A DNA stretch of 64,000 nucleotides from Chryseobacterium sp. 7 (GCF_003663845.1 NZ_RCCA01000001.1:2294001-2358000); one strand, 5' to 3'; counted from the stretch's first letter, positions 17,406 to 27,011 are shown. Numbers and translations are program-made. Notes: generated from the sequence alone by a model not told the origin.

Positions 17406-17587
17406 TTGTAATCTAATCAGAAACATTTATTCTGGTTTACATTCTATTTTTGATAAACTTCTGTAACATTTTTCAAAGTTTGTTCAACTAATTAAAATCA
17501 TATCCTGTATCATCCGTGATAAAATTGAATTGATTAATTTTAGTTGCCGTGATATACTACTGATTATCAAATCAAACAAAACATACT

Positions 17588-18196
17588 ATGAAAAAAATAC
17601 TGTTAGCCTCTGCCCTTGCATTATCCATACTTTCCTGCAGAGAAAATAACCCCCGGCAAGCACCAACTGTAGAAAATGCGGTCGACAATGCTGAGTCTTC
17701 AGTTTCCAACTCTATTAAAAAAAATACTGATTACTCTTCACGCAGTGGAAACCTTGTCAATGAAATCTATCAGGAGCTTATCAAAAATGACAAAGCTTTA
17801 CAGGAGCTTGACATCAGAATAGAAAATATTCATAAGGAAACTGATACTGTGCTTTCAGAATATGATGACATTCTTGGAAAATCAGAAACATATTATAATG
17901 ATGCCACTGCATTGTCAAATTCAATAACAGACTCTATTTCCAAAAAACAGATTGAAAAAGAGATCAAGGAAAGTTCTGAAAAATATGATGTAAAAACTCA
18001 AAACATTAGAGACCTCATCAGCAAAATAAAATCAAACAAGGCGGCTCTTTATAATGAATATATCGTGTTCAAAATCAGAAAAACGCTTCCTGAAATTGAA
18101 AAGTATCAGAATGCCCATCCTCTGAAAACTGACAGCCTTAATCAATGTATTAATAAACAGAATAAATTGCTGGAAGAATTGAAAAAAATAAAATAA
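17588..18196 (+). CDS. Coiled-coil lipoprotein of unknown function
   Basis: 202 residues. Lipoprotein signal with lipobox S-I-L-S-C at about residues 13-17. The remaining 180 residues are charged, almost wholly helical and rich in Lys, Glu, Asp and Ser with heptad-like spacing, so an extended coiled coil in the periplasm is likely. No known domain recognised. It sits 15 bases before the acetyltransferase gene and may be cotranscribed with it. Confidence 0.78.
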   Translation: MKKILLASALALSILSCRENNPRQAPTVENAVDNAESSVSNSIKKNTDYSSRSGNLVNEIYQELIKNDKALQELDIRIENIHKETDTVLSEYDDILGKSETYYNDATALSNSITDSISKKQIEKEIKESSEKYDVKTQNIRDLISKIKSNKAALYNEYIVFKIRKTLPEIEKYQNAHPLKTDSLNQCINKQNKLLEELKKIK

Positions 18197-18211
18197 ACAC
18201 CATTACACCTC

Positions 18212-18712
18212 ATGAAATATACCACTAAATGGCTTACTGATAAAGCCCGCATCAAAGAGCTCGTAGACTTTTTTATAACCCATAAAACAGATTCCTATAT
18301 TTCTCATGGTGAAATGATGTCTGGAAGAGCTATCGATTCTCACCACTGGAATCCGGATCTTGAAGTAATCCTTACAGAGCAGCTTATTACTGATTTTAAT
18401 TCTGACGGCAATTCCAAGCTAAATATTCTGATTGCAGAAAATGAAAATGGAGACATTGTAGGAATGATGGTTTTCAATGTGATCAACAGTCCTTTCAAAA
18501 AATATGCAATTCTGGAGGATATGCTCCTGGATCAATCTGTGAGAGGCCAGTCTCTTGGAAGTACTCTTTTGGAAAAAGCTATTCATGAATCTAAAAGCTG
18601 GAATATCAGTTTTATTTTGCTGGAAAGTGGCGTCAATAATCACGGTGCTCACAATTTCTTCAGCAGATATGGCTTTAAGAAAGTATCAGAGAGCTATATT
18701 TTATCTTTATAG
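18212..18712 (+). CDS. GNAT-family N-acetyltransferase
   Basis: 166 residues forming one GNAT domain. Acetyl-CoA binding is indicated by the segment A-I-L-E-D-M-L-L-D-Q-S-V-R-G-Q-S-L-G-S-T-L-L, which contains the Q/R-x-x-G-x-G/S-type loop, followed by the late strand-helix N-H-G-A-H-N-F-F-S-R-Y-G-F that closes the fold. The substrate is unknown. Cytoplasmic; in a run of plus-strand genes with short gaps. Confidence 0.85.
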   Translation: MKYTTKWLTDKARIKELVDFFITHKTDSYISHGEMMSGRAIDSHHWNPDLEVILTEQLITDFNSDGNSKLNILIAENENGDIVGMMVFNVINSPFKKYAILEDMLLDQSVRGQSLGSTLLEKAIHESKSWNISFILLESGVNNHGAHNFFSRYGFKKVSESYILSL

Positions 18713-18748
18713 AATAAGTAAAAGTGATCTTACATTCAACAAAAATCA

Positions 18749-19873
18749 ATGCGCATGGATACTATTTCAATCATCGGAGCCGGAATTGGGGGACTTACCC
18801 TCGGAAATGTACTGAAACAGCATCACTATGATTTTACGATCTATGAATCTGCTCCTGAAATAAAACCTGTAGGCGCCGGAATTATGATGGCCGTAAATGC
18901 AATGCAGGTTTTCGACGGTTTGGGTTTAAAAGAAAAGATTGAAAATGCAGGTAATAAAATTCATAGGATTATTATCTCTGATGAATCTATGCGCCCTATT
19001 TCAAAAACAGAAATCCTGGAACTGGAAAAACAGTATAATTCCTGTAATGTTGCAATTCACCGGGCTGAACTTCAGAGAATTTTGGCTGAAAATTTAAATC
19101 AGGATTCAATACAATTAAACCATTCACTACAAAAAATAAGAAAAGAAGAGAACTATATTTTAGATTTTGAGAATGGAAACCAGGTAGAAAGTGCCATTGT
19201 TTTTGGTGCAGACGGTATAAAATCTCCTATCCGCAATCAGATTTTAAAAACCGGAACCATACGGAATTCCGGGCAGAAATGCTGGCGTGGCCTGGTAGAT
19301 TTTGATCTGCCGGAAAAACATCATCAGGAAGCTTTTGAAATGTGGGGAAAAGGAAAACGTTTCGGATTTGTAAAAATTTCAGACAAAAAAGTGTACTGGT
19401 ATGCCTGTATCAATGAAAAAAATTTTGGAAAGCATTTAGAGATTGCAGAGATCTTTAGGGATTTTAATTCTTTGCCTGTAGAAATTATTGAAGCCACTGC
19501 CAGTGAAAATATCATCTGCAATACTATTTCCGACCTTGCTCCTATTCCTCAGTGGTATTCTGAAAACCTTTGTCTGATTGGAGATGCTGCCCACGCCACA
19601 ACTCCCAATATGGGACAAGGTGCCTGCCAGGCCATTGAAGATGCTTATATCATGGGTAAGCTGCTGGAAAATCATCAGGACTTCAATGCTGTCTTCGAAA
19701 AGTTTCAGAATATCAGAAGGAAAAAAGTAGATTATATCGTGAATACAAGCCGCAACATCGGAAAGGTTTCTCAATGGGAAAAAGGGAACTCAATCCGTAA
19801 TTTTCTGATGGGACTTATTCCGGAAAGTGTGAATCAGAAAATGGCAAAAAGAATTATAGAACTGGAAATGTAA
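18749..19873 (+). CDS. FAD-dependent monooxygenase (PHBH-fold, group A)
   Basis: 374 residues; ATG at 18749 or 18755 (the second gives M-D-T-I-S-I-I-G-A-G). Class A flavoprotein monooxygenase features in order: Rossmann G-A-G-I-G-G-L at residues 9-15, an Arg-Ala-Glu-Leu motif (H-R-A-E-L-Q-R), the G-A-D-G (DG) motif near 155, and the G-D-A-A-H-A-T-T-P-N-M-G-Q-G second FAD motif near 280. Such enzymes hydroxylate or epoxidise aromatic or isoprenoid compounds using NAD(P)H; the substrate here cannot be told. Resembles the TetX/zeaxanthin-epoxidase-like group but I would not claim antibiotic inactivation. Confidence 0.87.
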   Translation: MRMDTISIIGAGIGGLTLGNVLKQHHYDFTIYESAPEIKPVGAGIMMAVNAMQVFDGLGLKEKIENAGNKIHRIIISDESMRPISKTEILELEKQYNSCNVAIHRAELQRILAENLNQDSIQLNHSLQKIRKEENYILDFENGNQVESAIVFGADGIKSPIRNQILKTGTIRNSGQKCWRGLVDFDLPEKHHQEAFEMWGKGKRFGFVKISDKKVYWYACINEKNFGKHLEIAEIFRDFNSLPVEIIEATASENIICNTISDLAPIPQWYSENLCLIGDAAHATTPNMGQGACQAIEDAYIMGKLLENHQDFNAVFEKFQNIRRKKVDYIVNTSRNIGKVSQWEKGNSIRNFLMGLIPESVNQKMAKRIIELEM

Positions 19874-19924
19874 AAATTCAAAAAAATTATATCCGATCTA
19901 TTAATAACAACTAAAATCAAAAAC

Positions 19925-21957
19925 ATGAAAAAAATATTTTATGTACTGCTTCTGCTCATAGGAGTTCATACAGTACGAGCACAGGAGGTCCCGATACTGG
20001 ACAGAGGTTTATTTTTGGTAACCCGGAGATTGCCGGAGGACAGCTGAGTCCGGACGGAAAATGGATTTCTTTTACAAAAGAATATGAAGGAATCATGAAT
20101 ATCTGGGTAAAAAAAATTGATGAACCCTTCGATAAAGCACGCCCGCTAACCAATAGCAAACGCCCGTTAAATGGTTATTTCTGGACAGAGGACGGAAAAT
20201 ATATTCTGTATATAAAAGATAATAATGGTGATGAAAACATGAATATTTTTGCAGTAGATCCTATGGCAAAAGTAACAAAAGGTGTTCCGGAATCCCGAAA
20301 TATCACTCCTCTTAAAGAAGTAACAGCTCAGATTTATCTGGCAAGCAGAAAAGATCCTGATTTGTTGATGGTTGGCTTAAATAACCGTGATAAATCTTGG
20401 CATGATTTATACTCACTGAAAATTTCTACGGGTGAGATGAAAAAAATTTATGAAAATAAAGACCGTATCACAAGCTATGATTTTGACTGGGATGAAAAAT
20501 TAAGAGTTCTTTCCAAAACAGATGATAAAGGGACTACGCAGTTCTTTTATAAAGAAGGTGATAATCTTACCCCAATTTATGAAACACTGGTAACAGAAAA
20601 TGCTTATATCTCTAACTGGAATGAGGATAATTCTAAATTTTATCTGGTAACCAATAAAGGAGATCTTGACAAGTCTACCCTATTCCTGATGGATCCGAAA
20701 ACCAAGCAGATCACAAAAATAGAAAGCGACCCTAAAGATAAGGTAGATTTCGGAGGATTGTTTCTTGACAGAAATACCAGAAAAATGATCTACACCTCCT
20801 ACACAGGAGATAAAACCGAATATTACTGGAAAGATAAAGCTTGGGAAGCTAATTACAAGTTCCTGCAAAGCAAATTTCCTGGAAGAGAAGTTGGTTTTGC
20901 AAGCTCTACTAATGATTATTCTAAGTTTTTGGTTTCTGTAGGAGGAGATAAATATGCTTCTGAGGCGTATTTCTTTGATGCTAAAACAAAGGAGTTGATC
21001 TTCCAGTACACTCCAAGAGCAGAGTTAAAGAAAGTTGAAAAGTATCTTGCAGCTATGACACCTATCAGCTACAAAAGCAGTGACGGGCTTGAAATTCCAG
21101 CTTATTTAACACTGCCTGTAGGATCAACAGGAAAAAATGTTCCTGTAGTTGTCTTTGTACATGGAGGCCCTAAAGGTCCGAGAGATTACTGGGGGTATAA
21201 CTCTGCTGTACAGTTCTTAGCGAACAGGGGATATGCTGTCTTGCAGCCTAATTTCCGATCAAGCGGCGGATATGGAAAAAAATTCCTGAATGGCGGAGAT
21301 CTTCAATGGGGAAAACTGATGCAGGATGATATTACCTGGGGTGTAAAATACCTTATTGATCAAGGAATTGCGGATAAAAACAAAGTAGCCATTATGGGAG
21401 GAAGCTATGGAGGATATGCAACGCTGGCAGGTTTGGCATTTACACCAGATATATATGCTGCCGGAGTAGACATTGTGGGCCCTAGTAACCTGTTTACCCT
21501 ATTGGATTCTGTGCCTGCTTACTGGGAATCCGGACGTGCCTTTCTGTATGGGATGGTAGGTGACCCAAGAACTGAAGAAGGTAAAAAGCGCATGCATGAT
21601 GCCAGCCCTTTATTCAGTGTGGATAAAATTAATAAACCTTTACTGATTGTTCAGGGAGCAAACGACCCAAGAGTAAAACAGGCTGAGGCAGATCAGATTG
21701 TCATTGCACTTCGTGATAAAGGTAAAAAGGTTAATTATATTTTAGCGGATGATGAAGGTCATGGATTCCGTAAACCGATTAACAGCATGGCGATGTATGC
21801 TGAAACAGAGAAATTTCTTTCTGAAGTAATCGGGGGAAGATATCAGAAAGAAATGCCGGAAAATGTAGCCAAACGTCTGAAAGAAATGACTGTTGATATT
21901 TCAAAAGTAACTTATACTCCTGCAAAAAGTGAAAAGACCGCAGGAGCTTCCAAATAA
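19925..21957 (+). CDS. S9-family (prolyl oligopeptidase/DPP-like) peptidase with -1 frameshift in the N-terminal region
   Basis: A secreted serine peptidase: an N-terminal beta-propeller (residues ~30-400) and a C-terminal alpha/beta-hydrolase domain with Ser in G-G-S-Y-G-G-Y, Asp in A-N-D-P-R and His in D-E-G-H-G-F. The uninterrupted frame starts only at an internal ATG (20095). The real start is the ATG at 19925, with a clear signal peptide ending near V-R-A before Q-E. That frame stops at 20045-20047. One additional T in the T5 run at 20012-20016 would give [19 protein letters not shown] and rejoin the long frame, for about 677 residues in all. Either a homopolymer error or a disabled gene. 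Confidence 0.85.
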
Positions 21958-21986
21958 AACTTCCTGTCTCAATAAAATAAATAAAT

Positions 21987-22031
21987 AAATAAATAAGCAG
22001 AGCCTGAAAATCAGGCTCTGCTTATTTATTT
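21987..22031. terminator. Bidirectional terminator, 21-bp perfect stem
   Basis: A perfect 21-bp inverted repeat with a 3-base A loop (loop at 22008-22010). Its base is part of an AAAT tetranucleotide run (about 21975-21996). It separates the convergent S9 peptidase and the next gene. Confidence 0.85.
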
Positions 22032-22059
22032 AGATCGTAATTTTTCTTATCAGTATTTA

Positions 22060-22677
22060 TTAATTTACTCTTGTAAGTGTTATGGTATAATTTCTTGCCA
22101 CGTTTGAATTGTTTACTACATTTATTGTAGCGGCAGCAGGCATTGTCAACGTATAATTAAAAGATGTAGCATTACTTCCATCTGCGCACCCTGGCACACC
22201 TGACCAGGTTACCCCAATAGCAGTAGCAACTGTCTGCGTAAAAGTTGGTCGATTATTCGTATCAAGAGTAACAAATCCTCCCTGGCCATTAAGACCATAA
22301 TAATTATTAAATGAGCTGATATTAATAAGAAATTCTGCTGAAGCAGAAAGTGCACAACCATTACCCGTTACAATGAGAGCCTTGTAAACACCATTGGATA
22401 TACTTCCAAGCAATGTTCCGGTGCCACCACTTGCTACGTTGACAGTATTTGATCTTATACCTCCATTAGTTGGTGAAGTTGAGGATTTAACAACAACACC
22501 CGTATTATCTACATACAGAGGATATATTTCAGCTGTACCTACCCCTTGATTAACAGTTCTGACTCTTGCAGTACCATTAACATCTAGAGTATTTGTGGGA
22601 ACAGAAGTATTTATCCCTACTTGGGAATATGCCAATGATGAAATCACCAAAGAACATATTAAAAATTGCTTTTTCAT
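22060..22677 (-). CDS. Secreted protein with V-G-I-N-T...L-D-V-N-G motif (cell-surface/tail-fibre-like N-terminus)
   Basis: 205 residues: a signal peptide (cleavage near A-Y-S before Q-V), then the V-G-I-N-T-x-x-P-T-x-x-L-D-V-N-G-x-x-R-V-R motif that begins many exported Bacteroidetes proteins and resembles tail-fibre head-domain sequences. The rest is Ser/Thr/Asn/Gly-rich and beta-stranded with two Cys (near G-N-G-C-A and P-G-C-A-D). No catalytic motif. I infer a surface or secreted structural protein. No T9SS C-terminal signal is evident. Alone between two terminators. Confidence 0.7.
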   Translation of the reverse strand: MKKQFLICSLVISSLAYSQVGINTSVPTNTLDVNGTARVRTVNQGVGTAEIYPLYVDNTGVVVKSSTSPTNGGIRSNTVNVASGGTGTLLGSISNGVYKALIVTGNGCALSASAEFLINISSFNNYYGLNGQGGFVTLDTNNRPTFTQTVATAIGVTWSGVPGCADGSNATSFNYTLTMPAAATINVVNNSNVARNYTITLTRVN

Positions 22678-22857
22678 TTTTTATTTGTATTTAAAAGTTT
22701 TCACAAAAATACAAAAAAAAACAATCTCATAAACTTTTATGAAATAAATATTACACTGATAATCAACACATAATAATTCGCAAAAAAGATTTATTTTAAA
22801 TAATGATGATTACTCAATGATCATAAAATATTCAATAGATACTAAGATGGCTATAGC

Positions 22858-22886
22858 AAAAGCGCCTCATGAATGAGGCGCTTTTT
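22858..22886 (-). terminator. Terminator after the multicopper oxidase gene
   Basis: AAAAGCGCCTCAT-GA-ATGAGGCGCTTTTT forms a GC-rich stem 18 bases after the stop, with T runs on both strands. It ends the copper operon. Confidence 0.85.
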
Positions 22887-22903
22887 ATACAATTTAGTTT
22901 TAA

Positions 22904-25816
22904 TTAATACGTTAGAGTAACACCTGCACCCCAGCCCATTTCATTATCATAGTTTCCGGAAAGGGATAACCATTTTTGAACAATGTACCGGAGACCTGTA
23001 GAAAACTCTCCATCTGAATTGACACTGAAGTTTCCTCTCAGCCTTCTGGAAAGTGGAATGTCTTCACGGCTTAGCTCTAATAATACTTTTCCGTTCTGGT
23101 CTACACTTGCATCAGCTGTAATCAGCATAGGCAATACATACTGCATCCCTACCATGAATACCAATCTGTTTTTTGAAGCTTTCTGCTGTCCGAACCAGGT
23201 CTTCTTCCCATGAAAATCCATTCCCATATCTTCTGCCATCTGTCTCTCCATGATTTCATGGTTTTTCTGAACCCTGAACCCTGCATAAGGAAGCGCCCAT
23301 TGAAATTTTCCTAAAAAGCGACCTACTTTTGCACTTCCTTCAAAATGATCGAAATTCCAGTTAGAATGAAATTCATTCAGGTTAGCCCATCTCGGTCCGA
23401 ACATTGTCATCGTTTCAGCATGAATTTTATTGCTTGCTACATCCAGCATGGCCATAGAACTGGTCATTTTATTATCCTGAATAAAGTTTTTCCAGGCCAG
23501 TTTTCTATTGGGAAGCTGTGGATTAGGTTTTGAATTTTCATAGCTGAAGATTCTTCCCATTCCCGCCATCATATGGTATAAAATATGACAGTGGAAAAAC
23601 CAGTCTCCATCCTGATTGGCCGCAAATTCTATCGTCACGGTTTCCATTGGCATGATATCTACTACATTTTTCAGAGGAGAATACTCTCCTTTTGAATTGA
23701 TGAGTCTGAAGTCATGACCGTGAAGGTGCATCGGATGGCGCATCATAGAATTATTGTATAGCTTGATCCTGAGAATCTCTCCTTTTTTAATCATTATTTT
23801 ATCGTTCTCCGTCACCGTTTTGTTGTCCAGCGTCCAGAGATAATGACTCATATTTCCCTCTAAGGTAAATTTCATTTCACGAATGCTGTCTGAAGGAAAA
23901 ATGGTTTTCTCAGGAGACTTTAAAATATTGTAAGACAGTCTTTTGATTGTTTTCTCGTCCTTCATATCCATTCCGGAGTGTTGAGAATGATCTTCTTTGG
24001 TTTTCACTCCCATCATCTCACTGATGTGCTTTGCAGTAGTTTTTCTTTGATTTTCAGAAAGTTCCGGGTACATCACTTCGTTCATATCCATCATCTGATT
24101 TCCCATCGTCATGTTCATTGGTTTCATATTTCCGCTCATCTCCATCATGCCGTTCATCATTTTCATCCCTTCAAAAAGCATCAGCCTTGGAAGATTGGGA
24201 GCTTCCACCTTCTCTCCTGAACCCAGCCAAAGCGAAGCATGTCCTATTCTATCTTCAGAAGTCGCTCTGAATTCAAAACTTTTATTCTCAGGAATAGTAA
24301 CTTCAATATCATAGGTTTCAGAAACTCCTACAATCAGGCGGTCAACTTCAATGGGAACCACATCATTTCCGTCATTTCCGACTACTTTTATTTTTCCTCC
24401 TCCATAATTCAGCCAAAAATAGGTAGAAGAACCTCCGTTAGCAACTCTCAATCGTACTTTGTCACCCGCTTTTAAATTAGAATAATCTGAACTTGGAGTA
24501 CCATTGATTAAAAATTTATCGTAGTAAACATCACTTACATCCATGGCTTCCATCCTTTTCCATTCATTCAAAGCTTTTGTTCCTAAGTTTCCGGATTTAA
24601 TGGCTTCCCAATAACTTTGCACTGCATTTTTCTTTACAGCATACCAATCTGTATTGGCCATATGAAGCCTTCTTGCAATCTGCATAGGGTCATCATCACT
24701 CCAATCTCCTAATAATACCGGGATTTCAGCATTATATTGTGTTTGGGGTTCGCCTTCTCTTTTTTTGAATACCAAAATACCATTCATCCCTATCTGTTCC
24801 TGGAGCGCTTCATGAGAATGATACCAATAGGTTCCGTTTTGGGAAATTCTGAATTTGTATAAATGTGTCTCTCCCGGCTTTACAGGTTTTGTCGTAAGAT
24901 AAGGAACCCCATCCTGCTCATTGGGAAGAATTACTCCATGCCAGTGCAACCCTGTATTTTCTTTAAGCATATTGTGCAGATAAATTTCAGCGGTGTCTCC
25001 TTCTGTAAAATATAACGTTGGAGCCTGAAGCCTACCATTGACCGCAATTGCTCTTCTGTTTTTTCCTGTGAAATTAACAATGGTATCTTTTACATACATT
25101 TCAGCGGTGTCTCCTTCTGTAAAATATAACGTTGGAGCCTGAAGCCTACCATTGACCGCAATTGCTCTTCTGTTTTTTCCTGTGAAATTAACAATGGTAT
25201 CTTTTACATACAGATCATAGCGAACTGTTTTTCCGCCAAAAGTAACTCTCCCGTTTTCAGAATTCCGTTTTAAAACAGATCGTTCTTCTTTTGGATTTTC
25301 CGTATTTATAGCAGAATCAATTTCTTTTTCTACCAATTCCAACCCACATTTAGGGCATTTTCCCGGCTTATCTGAAATTACTTCAGGATGCATCGGACAG
25401 GTATAAATAGATTGAGATCTGGATTGAGATTGAGTTAAAACCTTAGCTTCAACTGGCGTTGCTGCTTTTATATCCAGTTTATTATAAGACCTCACTATCT
25501 TCGTTTTATCAGCTTCTTTTGTCTTATCGATGATTTTAACAGCTTCTCTTTTTTCAACTTTACCCTTATTTATTTTTGTTTCCGAGGGCTTTGTCTTTGT
25601 CTCTGTTTTAGGAATTAGCTTTACTTCCGGTTTAGCTGATGCTTTGGGTTGTAGAACCACCGTCTTTTTTACCAATGTCATTTTGCATTTCGGACAGTCT
25701 CCAGGTTTAGAGGAAACTACTTCCGGGTGCATCGGACAGGTATAATATGTTTTTGTAGTTTGTGCGAAAGTAAATACAGAGAACAAAAGTACCAGAAACA
25801 TTATCAGCTTTTTCAT
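22904..25816 (-). CDS. Multicopper oxidase (CopA/PcoA type) fused to two N-terminal metal-binding domains and a C-terminal CopB-like region
   Basis: 970 residues. Signal peptide (1-18); two heavy-metal-binding modules with Y-T-C-P-M-H-P-E-V ... C-P-K-C at about 25-48 and 138-160, joined by a Lys/Glu/Thr-rich linker; then cupredoxin domains. Copper ligands: H-W-H-G (291-294), W-Y-H-S-H, H-P-M-H-L-H-G-H, and H-C-H-I-L-Y-H-M-M-A-G-M. A Met-rich stretch before domain 3 is typical of CopA/PcoA cuprous oxidases. The last ~160 residues (from F-G-P-R-W-A-N-L) resemble the outer-membrane copper protein CopB. Residues 202-239 and 240-277 are a perfect 38-residue repeat. Likely oxidises Cu(I) in the periplasm. 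Last gene of the copper operon. Confidence 0.88.
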   Translation of the reverse strand: MKKLIMFLVLLFSVFTFAQTTKTYYTCPMHPEVVSSKPGDCPKCKMTLVKKTVVLQPKASAKPEVKLIPKTETKTKPSETKINKGKVEKREAVKIIDKTKEADKTKIVRSYNKLDIKAATPVEAKVLTQSQSRSQSIYTCPMHPEVISDKPGKCPKCGLELVEKEIDSAINTENPKEERSVLKRNSENGRVTFGGKTVRYDLYVKDTIVNFTGKNRRAIAVNGRLQAPTLYFTEGDTAEMYVKDTIVNFTGKNRRAIAVNGRLQAPTLYFTEGDTAEIYLHNMLKENTGLHWHGVILPNEQDGVPYLTTKPVKPGETHLYKFRISQNGTYWYHSHEALQEQIGMNGILVFKKREGEPQTQYNAEIPVLLGDWSDDDPMQIARRLHMANTDWYAVKKNAVQSYWEAIKSGNLGTKALNEWKRMEAMDVSDVYYDKFLINGTPSSDYSNLKAGDKVRLRVANGGSSTYFWLNYGGGKIKVVGNDGNDVVPIEVDRLIVGVSETYDIEVTIPENKSFEFRATSEDRIGHASLWLGSGEKVEAPNLPRLMLFEGMKMMNGMMEMSGNMKPMNMTMGNQMMDMNEVMYPELSENQRKTTAKHISEMMGVKTKEDHSQHSGMDMKDEKTIKRLSYNILKSPEKTIFPSDSIREMKFTLEGNMSHYLWTLDNKTVTENDKIMIKKGEILRIKLYNNSMMRHPMHLHGHDFRLINSKGEYSPLKNVVDIMPMETVTIEFAANQDGDWFFHCHILYHMMAGMGRIFSYENSKPNPQLPNRKLAWKNFIQDNKMTSSMAMLDVASNKIHAETMTMFGPRWANLNEFHSNWNFDHFEGSAKVGRFLGKFQWALPYAGFRVQKNHEIMERQMAEDMGMDFHGKKTWFGQQKASKNRLVFMVGMQYVLPMLITADASVDQNGKVLLELSREDIPLSRRLRGNFSVNSDGEFSTGLRYIVQKWLSLSGNYDNEMGWGAGVTLTY
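24984..25211. repeat. Perfect 114-bp tandem duplication inside the multicopper oxidase gene
   Basis: Bases 24984-25097 and 25098-25211 are identical. The unit is 38 codons, so the frame is kept. It doubles a segment of the first cupredoxin domain just before the H-W-H-G copper ligands. Confidence 0.95.
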
Positions 25817-25905
25817 AATATTTCGAACTTTTTAGAAGTTGCATAGCTTAAAGTTAATTAGAACTCAAGCTATACAACTTATTATTTTATAGAATAATAC
25901 TGCAA

Positions 25906-26379
25906 TTATTTAATCTCCGACTTTACACTTCCGCATGAAAGCATAGACTTCCCATAGTAAGGATTAATGATCTGTTTTTCATTGCTCAGCCAGCTTCCGT
26001 CTGCCATTGGGCAATACTGAACATAAACGGGTTGATCAGAAAGCTTAAACTGCTTGGTTAAAGCAATCATATTGTCTGAAAGGTTTAAAAAAGTTTCTCT
26101 TTGGGATGCAACATTTCTTGCATCGGAAATTGCAGAAGCATCTTTTCTTAGTACGTTCAGATTTCCTTCTGAAACTACTTTATAATCTATCGTAGAAGCT
26201 GTTTTAATGAATTCTGTTGCGGCTTTTGATGTTTTATCCGCATCATCTGAAGCTAAGGCAGACTTGATGGCGATATAGTTTTGATACAGTTTGGAAACCT
26301 TAGCATCTTTTTTAGACTGTGCTGATAATGAAACGATTGAGAATAATGATAAAGCTGCTGTTATGATATATTTTTTCAT
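25906..26379 (-). CDS. DUF3347-domain periplasmic protein, copper-associated
   Basis: 157 residues. Signal peptide ends near S-L-S-A before Q-S. The DUF3347 core is a helical bundle ending in the very conserved Y-V-Q-Y-C-P-M-A-D-G-S-W-L-S, then I-N-P-Y-Y-G-K-S-M-L-S-C-G, whose Cys, Met and Tyr look suited to Cu(I) binding. The same domain is often joined to copper efflux (CusB-type) proteins. Second gene of the copper operon; 121 bases downstream of the HYC_CC_PP gene and 89 bases before the oxidase. A periplasmic copper chaperone is the likely role (inference). Confidence 0.87.
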   Translation of the reverse strand: MKKYIITAALSLFSIVSLSAQSKKDAKVSKLYQNYIAIKSALASDDADKTSKAATEFIKTASTIDYKVVSEGNLNVLRKDASAISDARNVASQRETFLNLSDNMIALTKQFKLSDQPVYVQYCPMADGSWLSNEKQIINPYYGKSMLSCGSVKSEIK

Positions 26380-26500
26380 TGTTTTAAATTTTTAGAATTA
26401 ATTTTTAATAAAGAATAAAGGTAACGCATCAGTAAGTGCGTCAGAACGTATCGCTTATAACAGTATAAAATAAATTATACCGAAAAACGACTGACGGATT

Positions 26501-26881
26501 CTAAATTCTAAAATTACAATGATTGATGTAAATAGCTACCGGCCTGTATTCGGGTGGTGCATTAATTTGAATCTGGGTAAATTTGGTTGCAGAAAAAGAC
26601 TTGTCAATAACCGCAAACTGATGTTCTACGGGAATCTCTGAAACTGCACTTAAAAAATCAACATTCAGATAGTCAGACTTCTGGGAATCGTCTACTTTTA
26701 CGATTTTGATTTCTGTTTTGCAGCATCCTTTTTTGTCTTTAACACCGCATTTTCCACAGATATCATCTGCTTTCTGGCTTACAGAAACAAATTCTTTCAT
26801 GCAATAATGAATGCTGAAAGCTGCTCCGGAAGAAAACCCGAAGTAGAAAACAGAAAACAATATGGCCAGAATCTTTTTCAT
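26501..26881 (-). CDS. HYC_CC_PP family small secreted protein
   Basis: 126 residues. The signal sequence is followed by H-Y-C-M-K, then C-G-K-C-G ... G-C-C-K-T-E and a late P-P-E-Y-R-P: exactly the features that name the HYC_CC_PP family, found in Bacteroidetes beside copper or heavy-metal genes. The His/Cys cluster suggests soft-metal binding. First gene of the copper operon, with a -7 box just upstream and a pair of 21-bp direct repeats behind it. The last Cys lies near the C-terminus (H-C-N-F-R-I). Confidence 0.85.
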   Translation of the reverse strand: MKKILAILFSVFYFGFSSGAAFSIHYCMKEFVSVSQKADDICGKCGVKDKKGCCKTEIKIVKVDDSQKSDYLNVDFLSAVSEIPVEHQFAVIDKSFSATKFTQIQINAPPEYRPVAIYINHCNFRI

Positions 26882-26889
26882 TGGTAAGA

Positions 26890-26956
26890 CAAAGTTAAAA
26901 ATATCTCTGAGACCGTTGTTATAGAATTTGGTAATGTTGTTATAAAATTCGGGTAA
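26890..26956 (-). promoter_or_regulatory. Copper operon promoter with two 21-bp imperfect direct repeats
   Basis: The -7 box TAACTTTG on the minus strand is at 26890-26897. Directly behind it are two adjacent 21-bp copies of GTTGTTATA.AATT... (plus-strand 26915-26935 and 26936-26956, about five differences). A 21-bp period places both on the same DNA face, as expected for an activator-binding site; the regulator is not in this window. No TTG -33 element is seen, consistent with need of an activator. Confidence 0.5.
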
Positions 26957-26986
26957 ATAAAAAGCTTCCGAAAATTTCGAAAGCCT
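26957..26986 (-). terminator. Terminator after the TonB-dependent receptor gene
   Basis: On the minus strand GCTTTCGAA-ATT-TTCGGAAGC is followed by TTTTTATTT. It separates the receptor from the copper operon promoter. Confidence 0.75.
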
Positions 26987-27011
26987 TTACTGTATTTTTT
27001 TGATTTCAATT

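Noticed and set aside
20095..21957. S9 peptidase starting at the ATG at 20095
   Set aside because: Would remove the signal peptide and first propeller blade; the upstream sequence codes for the missing part in two frames with a one-base gap.
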